NCBI RefSeq assembly: GCF_037176765.1
Contig: NC_090025.1
Span: 165,962,822-166,026,821 of the forward strand
Source of the DNA: Anolis sagrei
Taxonomy: Eukaryota; Chordata; Lepidosauria; Squamata; Anolidae
Direction: 5' to 3'
DNA: 64,000 bases
Shown here: positions 30,252 to 40,805 of the stretch, piece by piece
How positions within the stretch are numbered: the first letter of the stretch is position 1
Layout of the letters: the number at the start of each line of letters is the position of its first letter
Position numbers and translations under genes: made by a program
Notes under the pieces: model-generated
Database searches by the model: none
What the model was told of the DNA's origin: nothing
The model's input: only the letters and a program-made list of their open reading frames with translations

Positions 30252-31590
30252 TATACAGCGGTGTGCAGTTTTATTTTGACCTAGGAGTTAGTCCTGCAAA
30301 GCAGAGTGACTTGAACAAGAAATGGAATTCCTCCTCCCTGCGATGCGCAAATTATGGAACCAGCTGTTGTATATTTGCAGCGCCTGGCGTCCCTCTGTCT
30401 CTCGAGGGAACAGCAGGAATTTCTAGCATGGAATCGCTTCCAGACCTGGGCTTTGAATCCTTCGAATCTTTGCCTCCTTTCCAATGTCAACAGAGCTCTC
30501 AGATGCTTCTTCAAGGCAGCTGCAGTTAAACTGAAGGACAGCTTCTTTTAGGTTCTCTTGAGACAGATTAAGCTCTTGCCTTTCTCTACTCTATTCTTTT
30601 ATAAATGTTAAGGTAATAGTATTCATACTGACCCATTGATAAGTCAACCCAGGGTTTGGGGGCTAATTTTTTTTTTTACTAAAATCTCTTTATATAAGAA
30701 GATAGAGGGCAATTGGTTTGGAATCAAAACAGTAATTACTTACTTTTTGAAAGTAATATTCTAACCTCTGGTCAAGAGATTAACATATATATGTCACCAG
30801 TGTGGGGGGGGGGGGTGAAAGTGTGTGCTAGGCTGGCTGCTTGTTTGTTTGTTTGGTTGGTTTTTGGTGCTAAAGAAAACTTCCAATTCTTGGTGCTAAA
30901 GAAAATCTTTTGGTGCTCTTCCAGGACACTAGAAAAGAATTAGTGTTTGCTGGCAGATATATTGGGTTAACATGGACACAGTAGACTGTGGAATTTATGG
31001 TGCTTTATAGAAAACTGAAACCAGCCAAGAAGAACACTTGTGCTTTGTATATATACATGTGTATATAGCCTAGATATTAAATTGCCTTTATTGCACTTTG
31101 AGATGGATTTCCTTCCTTCATTACCTTTCCTCTAGTCTGCCAAATGGTTATGAGACTGTGTCGTAATGATGTAGACCCATCACATATCATTTCTGTTCCA
31201 GTACTCAGGAGTCTGCTAAATTTCAGGCCCTCAAGTATTGCATATTTCATTTTTGCAATGGCAGCAAAATTATTTCCGGAAAAGATCAAAAATTAGTAAA
31301 GAGTGAGAAACAATGTTCTGAATTTCATTTGGAGTATTCACTCTGCCAATTTTCAGCCTAAGCAATTGAGCAGGTTTTCCAATATGTCTGGAATTAGAAC
31401 AGCTTGTTAGTATTGATGTCTCCCATCTCTGGATATTTAAAGCATGTGTTCTATGTATGATAGAATTTTTGAAAAATGATCAATTCATCAAAAATGGACT
31501 AAAATGTAATTACCTCCATTTTCTGTCTACCAAAATCAATTGATTAAGGTGGATGAAACATAGAGAAAACCACATGGGTAGTGTAGATGA
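30252..31590. other. Intergenic, mostly unrecognised
   Basis: 12-G run at 30804-30815. Paired open frames at 30263-30551 on both strands show no domain. No exon called. Confidence 0.45.
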
Positions 31591-31594
31591 AGGT

Positions 31595-31800
31595 TATATC
31601 CATGCTATAGAATTAGTGTAGTTTGACACCACTTTAACTGCCATGACTCAATGATATGGAATCATGAGAGTTGTTGTTTGATGAGGCACAACTTTGCAGA
31701 GACCTTGTAAAACCACAATTTTCATGATTCTACAGAATTGAGCCATGGAAGGTAAAGTGGTGTCACACTGATACCTCTTTAACTGCCTCTGGATGAAATT
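31595..31800. repeat. MITE (unassigned family)
   Basis: 'tgacaccactttaactgcca', 'tgactcaatgatatggaatc' and the inverted 'attgagccatggaaggtaaa' / 'gtggtgtcacac' give a palindromic structure like 20836. Confidence 0.65.
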
Positions 31801-33000
31801 CGTAATTTAATTCAACACCGACATGTTCAAAACTATGCTGAAAAAGTGCTAAGCTCTCAAAATCTGAATGAATACATCTGCCATGTAATACCCCCCCCCC
31901 CCCCCCCCCCCGTGCATTGGAGAAAATAAACACATCATAACCTCAAATGAACCAAGAATGCAGGTGGCATTTGAAGAAATGCAACCAAATTGAGAAGAGG
32001 ACATTTTCACATCCCTGTGTTGTAATGGTTTCAGACAGCTGTGAAGGTCAACTTGAAGGCTCCTCCTTCCAGAATAATGTTAGCTTCTTGGTCATAAATC
32101 AAAATGGAAGCACAACAACTAGCACTAAGAGAAATGCTACAATTCCTAGCCCACAAGAAAATGTTAGGGACTGAAATCCAGTTTCCCCTCTGTGTTTCCA
32201 CTAGAAATGTTCCCCAGCATATAAATTAGCTTTAAATGTGAAATGGTGGTTGTCAGGGCTTTTTGGCATTTGCTCTTAGGCTCTGGGTTTGTGTTCTAGA
32301 GAAGCTAGAAAAGCTATAGGGGAAACTTCTGCCATAATCCTGTTAGCAAGCAATGATTTCAAGGCTTATTCCAAAGTGAGCATTTATAATATTACTTTTA
32401 TCTAATGGTGATAGCAGATTTCATATTCGTGAGGAGGTTTATCAATTTAAGTTGTAGTCTGAACTTTAAATTAGCTATACAAGGTGCTGAATCTATTCTG
32501 GCCCTAGGATTTAGCATCTTGAAAAATTTATTTGAAGCTTGGGTAACTAAAACCAAGAATGGACATGCAAGTCCCAGCCACAACTGTTTCTATCCAATTC
32601 TTTTGTCAAATCACAGCTACACCTGCAGGTGGGCGAAAATTTAGTTTCAGTTCAATCCTGATAACAATAAACCTCAATCTGTCTGTTTCATTGTATTTGC
32701 AAGAGAAACATTGTTCAGTCTTCATATAGGGAATAATTGAGGATGTAGGTATACTTGGCCTTTAGAAAAAGGGTGGAGAGGTAAATAATAATTGCCTTCA
32801 AAAATCTTTAGGTATGTCACATGGAAGATGGAGCAAGCTTTTTTGTCCAGCTCTAGATGAAAAGATCAGAACCTATGGATTCAAAGAAAGGATATTCTGA
32901 CCATTGGATAGAATTTCCTGACTGCAAGAACTGTTTGAATGTGGAAAAGACTGCCACAGAGAGGGAGAATAACAATAACAAAAACAACAACAACAACAAC
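31801..33000. other. Intergenic, no gene
   Basis: 21-C run at 31891-31911, the longest homopolymer seen. An (AAC)n-type stretch lies at about 32969-33006. Otherwise unrecognised. Confidence 0.45.
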
Positions 33001-33002
33001 AA

Positions 33003-33318
33003 TAATATAGAGGGGGGGGAAGAGTTTCCCCTGATATTAAGTCTAGTTGTGTCTAGCTCTAGGGGTAGTGCTCATCTCCATTTCTAAGCTGAAGAGCCAG
33101 CATTGTCCATAGACATGGCAGGCATGACTGTATGGAGCACCATTACCTTCGAGCCGGAGCAGTACCTATTGATCTACTCAAATTTGCATGTTTTCGAACT
33201 GCTAGGTTGGCAGAGCTGGGGCTAACAGCGGGAGCTCACTCTGGGATTCGAGCTGTCAACCTTTTGATCTGAAAGTCAGCAGCTCAGTGGTTTAACCTGC
33301 TGCGCCACCAGGGCTCCA
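33003..33318 (-). repeat. tRNA-derived SINE (ACA type 2), near full length
   Basis: Reverse strand: GGTGGCGCAGCAGGTTAAA head, 'gctcgaatcccagagtgagc', 'gagtagatcaataggtactg', 'cttagaaatggagatgagca', then the tail 'atatcaggggaaactcttcc'. A (CA)n repeat at 33317-33340 abuts its head. Confidence 0.8.
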
Positions 33319-33340
33319 TACACACACACACACACACACA

Positions 33341-34272
33341 TTCATAAACATACACACTCACACATACACACCCTGATTTTATCATAATTGTGCAGGTTTA
33401 ATATCTCTTGTCCAGTCATGGTTTTGGAGTATTGTGAAAAATTAGCATCTATTGTACAGTTTCTAAACAGTAAAAAAAATCGCAATAGTTTATGGTATAC
33501 ACTTTTAAAATGCATCTATTCCTACAATACATATTTTGTATACCATTTTTCCTAACATGTGTTTTTGAGCTGAAAATGCTTAATTAAAATTAGACAAGCA
33601 TGGAATCTGAAGATTTAGCTGCGCCATAATCTGCATATTCATTCAGAAATGCTAAGTAAGTAGGATAAATAGGCGAACATTAGAACAGAGCTTGAAGACA
33701 TTATTTCTTAGGCTAGTACTTCCAGAATCTAACAGCTGTCAGGATTTGGAGAGCTATACTCTTGAAAGGTAACTTTCATAGGCTGTGCTTAAAGATGCCA
33801 ATCAACCAACTATCTCAGGACTGTACTCCTATTTAGGTAGTTAAACATTCCCACACCTAAATTTGCAATGATCTTTCATCTGTATAGACATACTTTAGTT
33901 AAAAAATTAAAATAGCTCCATTTTGCAAAGGCTAAATCAAATTTGGAAGATTTTCTAGTGCTCTCTAGAAGATTCAATATGTTTTGTTTACTCATAGAAG
34001 GTTTACCTGACCTGATTGTTTCAATTCTTATGTGCATGTTTTTAAATGAAAAGTTAAATGAAAAGTTTGCTGAAATAAACTGAATTGCTCTCCTGTAATC
34101 ATTCCTTACATGATATTTCTATCTCTGTTACCAAAGTTTCTGTTAAAGAGGCAAAGCTCAGGGATACATCTATTTTGTTTAATAGATGTGTCCCTGAGCT
34201 TTATATACTTGTACTGCCTTTTCACCTCACCTGTATCTAATATTAGTATTAGATGGAATCAGGGAATCAGGA
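33341..34272. other. Intergenic with a 22-bp-stem hairpin
   Basis: AAAGCTCAGGGATACATC... (34153-34174) pairs with ...GATGTGTCCCTGAGCTTT (34181-34202): 22 bp with one mismatch and a 6-nt loop. No gene. Confidence 0.5.
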
Positions 34273-34273
34273 A

Positions 34274-34542
34274 ACATTTCATAGAATCATAGAATCAAAG
34301 AGTTGGAAGAGACCTCATGGGCCATCCAGTCCAACCCCCTGCCAAGAAGCAGGAATATTGCATTCAAATCACCCCCGACAGATGGCCATCCAGCCTCTGT
34401 TTAAAGGCTTCCAAAGAAGGAGCCTCCACCACACTCCGGGGCAGAGAGTTCCACTGCTGAACGGCTCTCACAGTCAGGAAGTTCTTCCTCATGTTCAGAT
34501 GGAATCTCCTCTCTTGTAGTTTGAAGCCATTGTTTTGCATCC

Positions 34543-34580
<38 letters not shown>

Positions 34581-35126
34581 GTCTCCAGGGAAGCAGAAAA
34601 CAAGCTTGCTCCCTCCTCCCTGTGGCTTCCTCTCACATATTTATACATGGCTATCATATCTTCTCTCAGCCTTCTCTTTTTCAGGGTAAACATGCCCAGC
34701 TATTTAAGCCGCTCCTCATAGGTCTTGTTCTTCAGACCCTTGATCATTTTAGTCGCCCTCCTCTGGACACATTCCAGCTTGTCAATATCTCTCTTGAAAT
34801 GTGGTGCCCAGAATTGGACACAATATTCCAGGTGTGGTCTAACCAAGGCAGAATAGAGGGGTAGCATTACTTCCTTAGATCTAGACACTATGCTCCTATT
34901 GATGCAGGCCAAAATCCCATTGGCTTTTTTTGCCGCCACATCACATTGTTGGCTCATGTTTAACTTGTTGTCCATGAGGACTCCAGGATCTTTTTCACAC
35001 GTACTGCTCTCGAGTGAGGCATCCCCCATTTTGTATCTTTGCATTTCATTTTTCCTGCCAAATGCAAGTGGAGTATCTTGCATTTGTCACTGTTGGACTT
35101 CATTTTGTTAGTTTTGGCCCATCTCT
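34274..35126 (-). mobile_element. CR1 LINE, C-terminal ORF and 3' UTR
   Basis: Reverse-strand translation gives GVLMDNKLNMSQQCDVAAKK, ILACINRSIVSRSKEVMLPL, YSALVRPHLEYCVQFWAPHF, DIDKLECVQRRATKMIKGL and MIAMYKYVRGSHREEG, the C-terminal part of the CR1 reverse-transcriptase polyprotein. The 3' end (left side here) is the ATTCTATGATTCTATG-type terminal repeat. It is 5' truncated at 35126, and an (AAT)n microsatellite (about 34544-34580) interrupts the 3' part of the coding region. Confidence 0.92.
34544..34581. repeat. (AAT)n microsatellite within CR1
   Basis: About 12 TAA units between 'ttttgcatcc' and 'gtctccagggaagcagaaaa', an interior site in CR1 rather than its tail. Confidence 0.95.
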
Positions 35127-35144
35127 CTAGAGATGGGCCAAAAC

Positions 35145-37255
35145 TTTAGAATATAAGGACGGTAAAGTGGTAGACTGATTATATGTTCCAACATGTAAGG
35201 CCCCTCTGATGCTAAAAAGAGATACATGAATGCAACAATACACACACCTTGTTTGTTCTGAGTATGAAGCAGACTAGTCATAATCAAAATGTGGCTGATG
35301 CTGTCATGTTGAGTTTGGACTTTTGAGTACTGACCCTGGTATGTGGTTTCCTCTCTTCTAAGGTTGTTGTTCTGATAAAAATCTACAGACTGCAGAAACA
35401 TTGTGGAGGGAAGCGCTTTGCATGTTGGTATAGCAGTGGTTTGTTTGCTGCATTTACAGAGTAGGCTAACTACGGTTGGGTGTGAGGTTTGAAGGGCCCC
35501 TGGGCTAATAAGTTTCTCAAAGACACACACCTTGCTTATCAGTGAGGTGTTTTTTTGTTTGTTTTATCTAGTGGGAATGCTAATAACAAGGCTTTGAACA
35601 GCTCAAGGCAAGTGAATTTGGCCATCTTCTTTGTTTAGCGTTATTTTGGGAAATGGTGACTGAAGGAGTGGCAGCCAGCACTGACCATAATGCTGAGCTA
35701 ATTCTTTGTATTGAAGAGTAGGAGCAAGGAATCTTTCAGTCACTGGCCATCGCAAGGTCCTGGGTCTCTGGCAAGAAGGAAAGTAGATGTTGGTATCTTT
35801 CTTTGCCAATAACTATGCCTTCACAGAGGCATTTCAACATTTTAAAATGGGGGAAACCATTTAAAAAAGCAATTGTGATTTGGAGACAATGAAAGCATAG
35901 CCACTTGGGGATTCCCAAAAATTAGGAGCACAGAAAGAATGGATTTAGCCCTAAGGCCTCAGGTATCAGCCCATTTCTGTGCAAACCCCATATGACATTG
36001 GTTATGGATAAATTTCTCCTTTCACAGAAGACCACTCTTATTATATCTAAGATTGTCTCATCAGTCCTGGAAAATTTTCTATACCATAAGTCAGAAATGA
36101 CATGAAGGCACATAAAAACAAGGATTTATTTCTCCCCCACTTTTCTCCCATATCAGAAAGCAACTCACCTGTTCTCCGTCAGGAAGCTGGTAAAGTAGGG
36201 GTGGGATGATACCTCCACCAGACCTACTGTTACCACCCCAGTTGCCAAAAGTTTTGTTTACAGCATCTTCCTATCTCATAAAGTCCATGTGAGACTGTGA
36301 ACCAAAGTGTATCACTGGATAGGAAAAATGGTTGAAATTGGAGTGACCAATTCAGCAGCAGGAACATCAATGAAAGAGAGTTTTCTCACTATTGTGTGAA
36401 AGGTATCAAGGCCCACTAGAAGAAAAAATGGCATCCCTGCTTTTATCACTGCTGAACAGTTGTAAGAACGCCTTTTAAAATGCCATAGTAATTTTGAAGC
36501 TACATTTCTATTGCTTGCTAGAGTCTTTTGCTTTCTTTCTTTTCCTTTCTCACCTAGTGCAGCATCATCAACTGCATCTCTGATGTCAAGCTAGAAACTG
36601 GACATGCACTGCAGTGACAAGCAATCAGTTGGATTTAATACAAAGTGTGCTAATTTTATTCGCCCTTTTCTTCACCTTAGTATCCTGTATCAGGTTGATG
36701 TTTTCCTCTGCCTTAAATATTGGTCATTTAGTAGTCACATAGCATTGCTTATTGTTGCTGCATGTTTTGCCAGAATGAATCCCCCCACCCAGCTTCAGCA
36801 AATCATACTTAAATTGCTTCTCTGTTCATTCTCAGGCTGGGCCTTACACTGTGCCAAAGTAATGCACATTCTGTGCTTAGAATAAATTGTACAGATTAAG
36901 CACATTTACATCTATTCATTTTGCATAATGCCTTCCGCTTTCATAATTTGCTTCTCAAAAGTCTTTGACATTGTGTGACCATGAAAAGAGTGATGGGGCC
37001 ACTAGAGAGACGAAAGGGGGAGTCAAGGCGACTGTGATGCAGAACTGGAAGGAACAGCAAAATACCTTTCTCTCCTTGTGGAGAGGAAAAAGTGGGGTAT
37101 AAATAAACATGATCATCACTTCACCAAGGAAGAACCACAGTTAAAGTTGGGGACAGATGATGAACAAGATCCTATTGACATGTTACACCTAGGAAAGTGC
37201 CTCATGGTAGTATGGACATATTTTTTGTCCAGTGGGAAATATCTATATCCATCTT
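35145..37255. other. Intergenic, no gene recognised
   Basis: Short SINE tail at about 36060-36115 (ccataagtcagaaatgacat). 36600-36980 is complex, repeat-free sequence that could be conserved non-coding DNA, but this cannot be judged from one genome. An L2-like tail lies near 37080 (gtggggtataaataaaca). Confidence 0.4.
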
Positions 37256-37261
37256 AAAGTT

Positions 37262-37315
37262 GGTCATCCCATAATAGGGTCACCATAAGTCAGAAATGAC
37301 AACAGCAGCAACAGC
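37262..37315 (+). repeat. SINE 3' tail fragment
   Basis: 'ggtcaccataagtcagaaat' followed by GACAACAGCAGCAACAGC matches the 3' end of the tRNA-derived SINE family. Confidence 0.6.
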
Positions 37316-37329
37316 AGAACCAGGCAGAA

Positions 37330-37506
37330 AGCATCTATATGGTTTCAGGCAGGAAGGCTATGGCCTCCAAAGACCAAAAGTGGGTAAAAGTACTTGTTTC
37401 TTACCTCAGCCAGTTACAGGAACAAGGCTCGTACCTCTATCCTCGCTCATCCACCACTGGCTGTTGAATATTCATGTGGGTATGGAGATCACCATCCTGA
37501 AAACAG
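37330..37506 (+). pseudogene. Possible relic of a C1QTNF6-like first coding exon
   Basis: An open stretch ending MEITILKTG at a strong donor ACAG|GTAAGTGG (GT at 37507). In C1QTNF6 the same exon ends YINITILKG|GTAAGTG, and both donors leave phase 1. Nucleotide identity is concentrated in the last 25-30 bp. A Cys lies about 34 residues upstream in both, but the RCC motif, signal peptide and initiator are not recognisable, and I found no downstream collagen/C1q exon copy. It could be chance; a decayed tandem duplicate is the alternative. Confidence 0.22.
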
Positions 37507-37769
37507 GTAAGTGGCTCATGTTGGATGAAGGGATTGAATTTTTCATTATGCTATGATCATAAAGTTACATGAGTAGGCACACTTCGAAATTACACCCACA
37601 TATGTCACTAACAGGACACATCATTAAAGAGGACAGGTGCCACACAAAGAATTCCTACTTAAGGTGGTTGTTCCAGTTTAACTGAAAGTCTTATCCATAC
37701 ATAGATCATGGATAAGATTATGAACTCTCTGGGCCAATGCAATTCTAGGCTGCTTAATAGGAGTTGTAG

Positions 37770-38290
37770 TATATAGATCAAGAAAAGTAATAGCACCACT
37801 CTCCTTTGTTTTAACCAGACCTCACCTGGAACTGTCCAGTTCTGGGCACCACAATTCAAGAAGGATGTTGACACAATTGAACAAAAATGGCAAAAGACCT
37901 GGATACCTTCCACTATGAGAAGCAGCATAGGGAGCTGGATATGTTTAGCCTGGAGAAAGGAAGGTTAAGAAGTGAAATAATAACCATGCTTTAATATTTG
38001 AAAGGATTTCATATTGAAAATAAAGCCAGCTTGTTTTCTGCTGCTCTAGAGACTAGGACACAGAGCAATTGATTCAAATTGCAGAAAAGAGATTCCACCT
38101 GAATACCATATTAGGAAGAACTTTTTCATGGTAAGAGTTATTTGACAGTGGAATGCATTGCTTCGAAGTGTGATGGAGTTTTCTTTTAAGACTTTTAAGC
38201 AAAGGATAGCCATTTATTTGGAGTGCTTTCTTTTCATGGAAAGGTGGTTGAGCTGGATGATCTTTTCCAATTCTATGATTCTATAATTCA
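37770..38290 (+). mobile_element. CR1 LINE, 3' end
   Basis: 'gttttaaccagacctcacct', 'gttctgggcaccacaattca', 'tttagcctggagaaaggaag' and 'aggaagaactttttcatggt', ending in TTCTATGATTCTATAATTC. Old, decayed copy. Confidence 0.75.
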
Positions 38291-39091
38291 TGAACCATGA
38301 GGAAGAGGTTTCACAGTCCCTCATTAGCCATTTCCATCTTCTTCAAATTGCCCCACCCTTGCCGACCAGTAGGAATCAGTTTCAGATCCATGTGACCTAT
38401 AATTTTCTTTTGAAGGTGCATTTCCACCACCATTCTTGATTGGTCCAGAGTATCAGTGGCCATTACCACATGGTTGTGATTTCCATTATTGAATTTTTCT
38501 ATACTGTTTTCAGTTTTCTAGAGTACCTACTAAATCTCCTCTTTTTGTGTTAGAAACGGTTTCCCACTTTTAAAAAAGCTTTTCAAAGTGTGCATATGTT
38601 TTATGCTGTGTAGAATAACCAATTTAGCTACATGAAATATTTCATGACATTCATGATTGCTGCCTTAATGTTTCTGGTTACAGCTTCATGCTTCATTACA
38701 AATCCATTTTCCTGAACTAAAACAATGACAAAAGCCTGTTAGCTTAAGGCACTCTAATTTTGCTTATATGTCAAACTTATTCAACCGCTGTTTTCTGCTA
38801 TCTATTTACTTTTCTCAGTTAATATATAATTTGTAATACTTTATACTGAGCAATCTGCCTCACATTTCCGGCCACGAGTAATAATACCACGGACCAGTCA
38901 CTTGTTAGCAACAACATCTCCAACCAAAATGGTCATTATAATTCTTCTCTGCTTTGGTTTTTCCATCAAAATATTCAGACTGCATCACTGGGGGAAAGGT
39001 TTTGCAGGCATCAGAAACTGATGTGATTTCGACAAATAATAGTATGGGAGCAAACTTTTCTTCAGCATCCTTCTGAGCCGAAGAAACAATT

Positions 39092-39127
<36 letters not shown>

Positions 39128-39232
39128 TCATTTTTTTTGAAATTATAGTGCTTCATTTGGAATTTGACTGCCCACAACATTAACATTAACATTAACATTA
39201 ACAATGTGTGGGATCAATTTCTCTTCTTTGAC
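38291..39232. other. Intergenic with simple repeats
   Basis: (TTTC)n at about 39090-39129 and (ACATTA)n at about 39177-39206. No gene. Confidence 0.6.
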
Positions 39233-40250
39233 AAAGAAGAGAAATGGACCAATACAAATGGTTAATCTACAGCAACTTATTGAAGAAACAGAATGATAAT
39301 GCTATTTTAAAATAGCAAGAAGAAATAAAACAGATTGACAAAAAATTATCCTGGTTTCATTACAGACATATGTTTAGAATATTTCAATAAAGATGAAAAA
39401 ATCGGTTTCTTAGAAAAAGATATCTTTTGGGACATGATAATGACAACAGAAAATAAATCAATTGCAAGAATTTTTTTTAAAAAAACCCTCTTAGAATGGT
39501 CAATGAAAAAAGTATTTGTAAAAGACTGTATGATTAAATGGGCTGCTAACATTGGATATGCAATAAAAATAGAAGATCGGGGAAAGATATGGAATAAAAA
39601 AATCAAATTTACCTATTTGTATGATCTCAAAGAAAACTGGTACAAAATGATTTATTAATTGTATATTATCCCACAGAAATTGGCAAAATGTTATCCAAAT
39701 AATTAAAATAAATGTTGGAAATGCGATGAACATGAAGGAATTTTCTTCCACATGTGGTGGACATGCAAAATAGCCAGAAAAATATTGGAAAGAAATTCAA
39801 GTAAAATACAAAATATGCTAGATATGAAATTACAGTTAAGACCAGAACATTATTTACTGGGAATTATTGATATAGAATTGGGGGGGGAAACAAAGACAGA
39901 CTACTGAATTATTTGCTGACAGCAGCTAGAATAAATTATATTCAGCATTGGAGAACAAAAGAAATTCCTTTCAAAGAACAATGGGTGTCTAAACTATTGA
40001 ACATAATGTCTATGGACAATTTAACATAATTACTGAACAAACACACAGAAGGGCACAGAAAAACAACAGACTGGACTTTAGTAAGAGATAAGAGAAAAGG
40101 AAAAATAAAACTGATAACAGAACTAAACTGAAGAAAACAAGAGAAATTGTCCCCAGGAAAGAAATGAAGAAGGGAATGGCGAAATAAAATAAAGAACTAT
40201 GTCTATAAATTAAAAAAATACCATGGTGAAGATGATTGGAAGGGTTTTTT
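39233..40250 (+). mobile_element. L1 LINE, ORF2 C-terminus and 3' end
   Basis: Translated pieces IARIFFKKTLLEWSMKKVF, IKFTYLYDLKENWYKMIY and CWKCDEHEGIFFHMWWTCK match the C-terminal region of L1 ORF2, including its CxxC...H...C motif. A-rich strand bias is typical of L1. Severely 5' truncated and decayed. Confidence 0.8.
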
Positions 40251-40289
40251 GTGTTTTGGGGGGAAGTGTTCTTGGGGACCTGTTCACAC

Positions 40290-40805
40290 ACACCCCAGAA
40301 AGCATGTGCTTTCTAGGATGGGTGTCTAGATGTTGTACTGGGACTTCTCAATACAACACCAAGACACCATGACCTCCACTTCAAAAGCCCTAAAACCCCT
40401 TTTAAAATTAAGGAAAACTTACCCGGTCTCCATTACATCGCTTGCCCCCCCCCCCCCTTGGCACGTCATTTCTACACGCTGGGAGGCAAGATTGTAATGG
40501 AGGCTGGATAAGTTACTTTTAAAAGGGGGTTGGATGCTTTTGAAGGAGGGGGTGGGATTCCCACAGTTTTCCAGACTAACTTAGTCCAGAAAACTGTGGG
40601 AATGGTGTCTGGACTGCAGTCCATACATCGGAAGTAGTGGTTTTATCCAACACCTTCCAAGAAGGCACAGAATAAATCTACAATCTACTTAGGGTTTTCC
40701 TGGTTTGTGGTGAATTAATTGTGGGTTGGCCAGAATGTAATCTGGACAGCCCCCTTTTTATTGTGGAAGTTTCAGCAATAAAGGGGCTGTCTGGGTGGGC
40801 CCTTA
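40290..40805. repeat. Large imperfect palindromic element
   Basis: A central hairpin ATTCCCACAGTTTTC (40557-40571) / GAAAACTGTGGGAAT (40589-40603) sits next to a wider inverted pair: 'cggtctccattacatcgctt' near 40415 and 'gattgtaatggaggctggat' near 40490. A 13-C run (40445-40457) lies between them. Looks like a MITE; family unassigned. Confidence 0.5.

Noticed and set aside
33003-33340. CRISPR-like or other spaced repeat arrays
   Set aside because: Repeats in the window are microsatellites, minisatellites or dispersed transposons; none has regular spacers.
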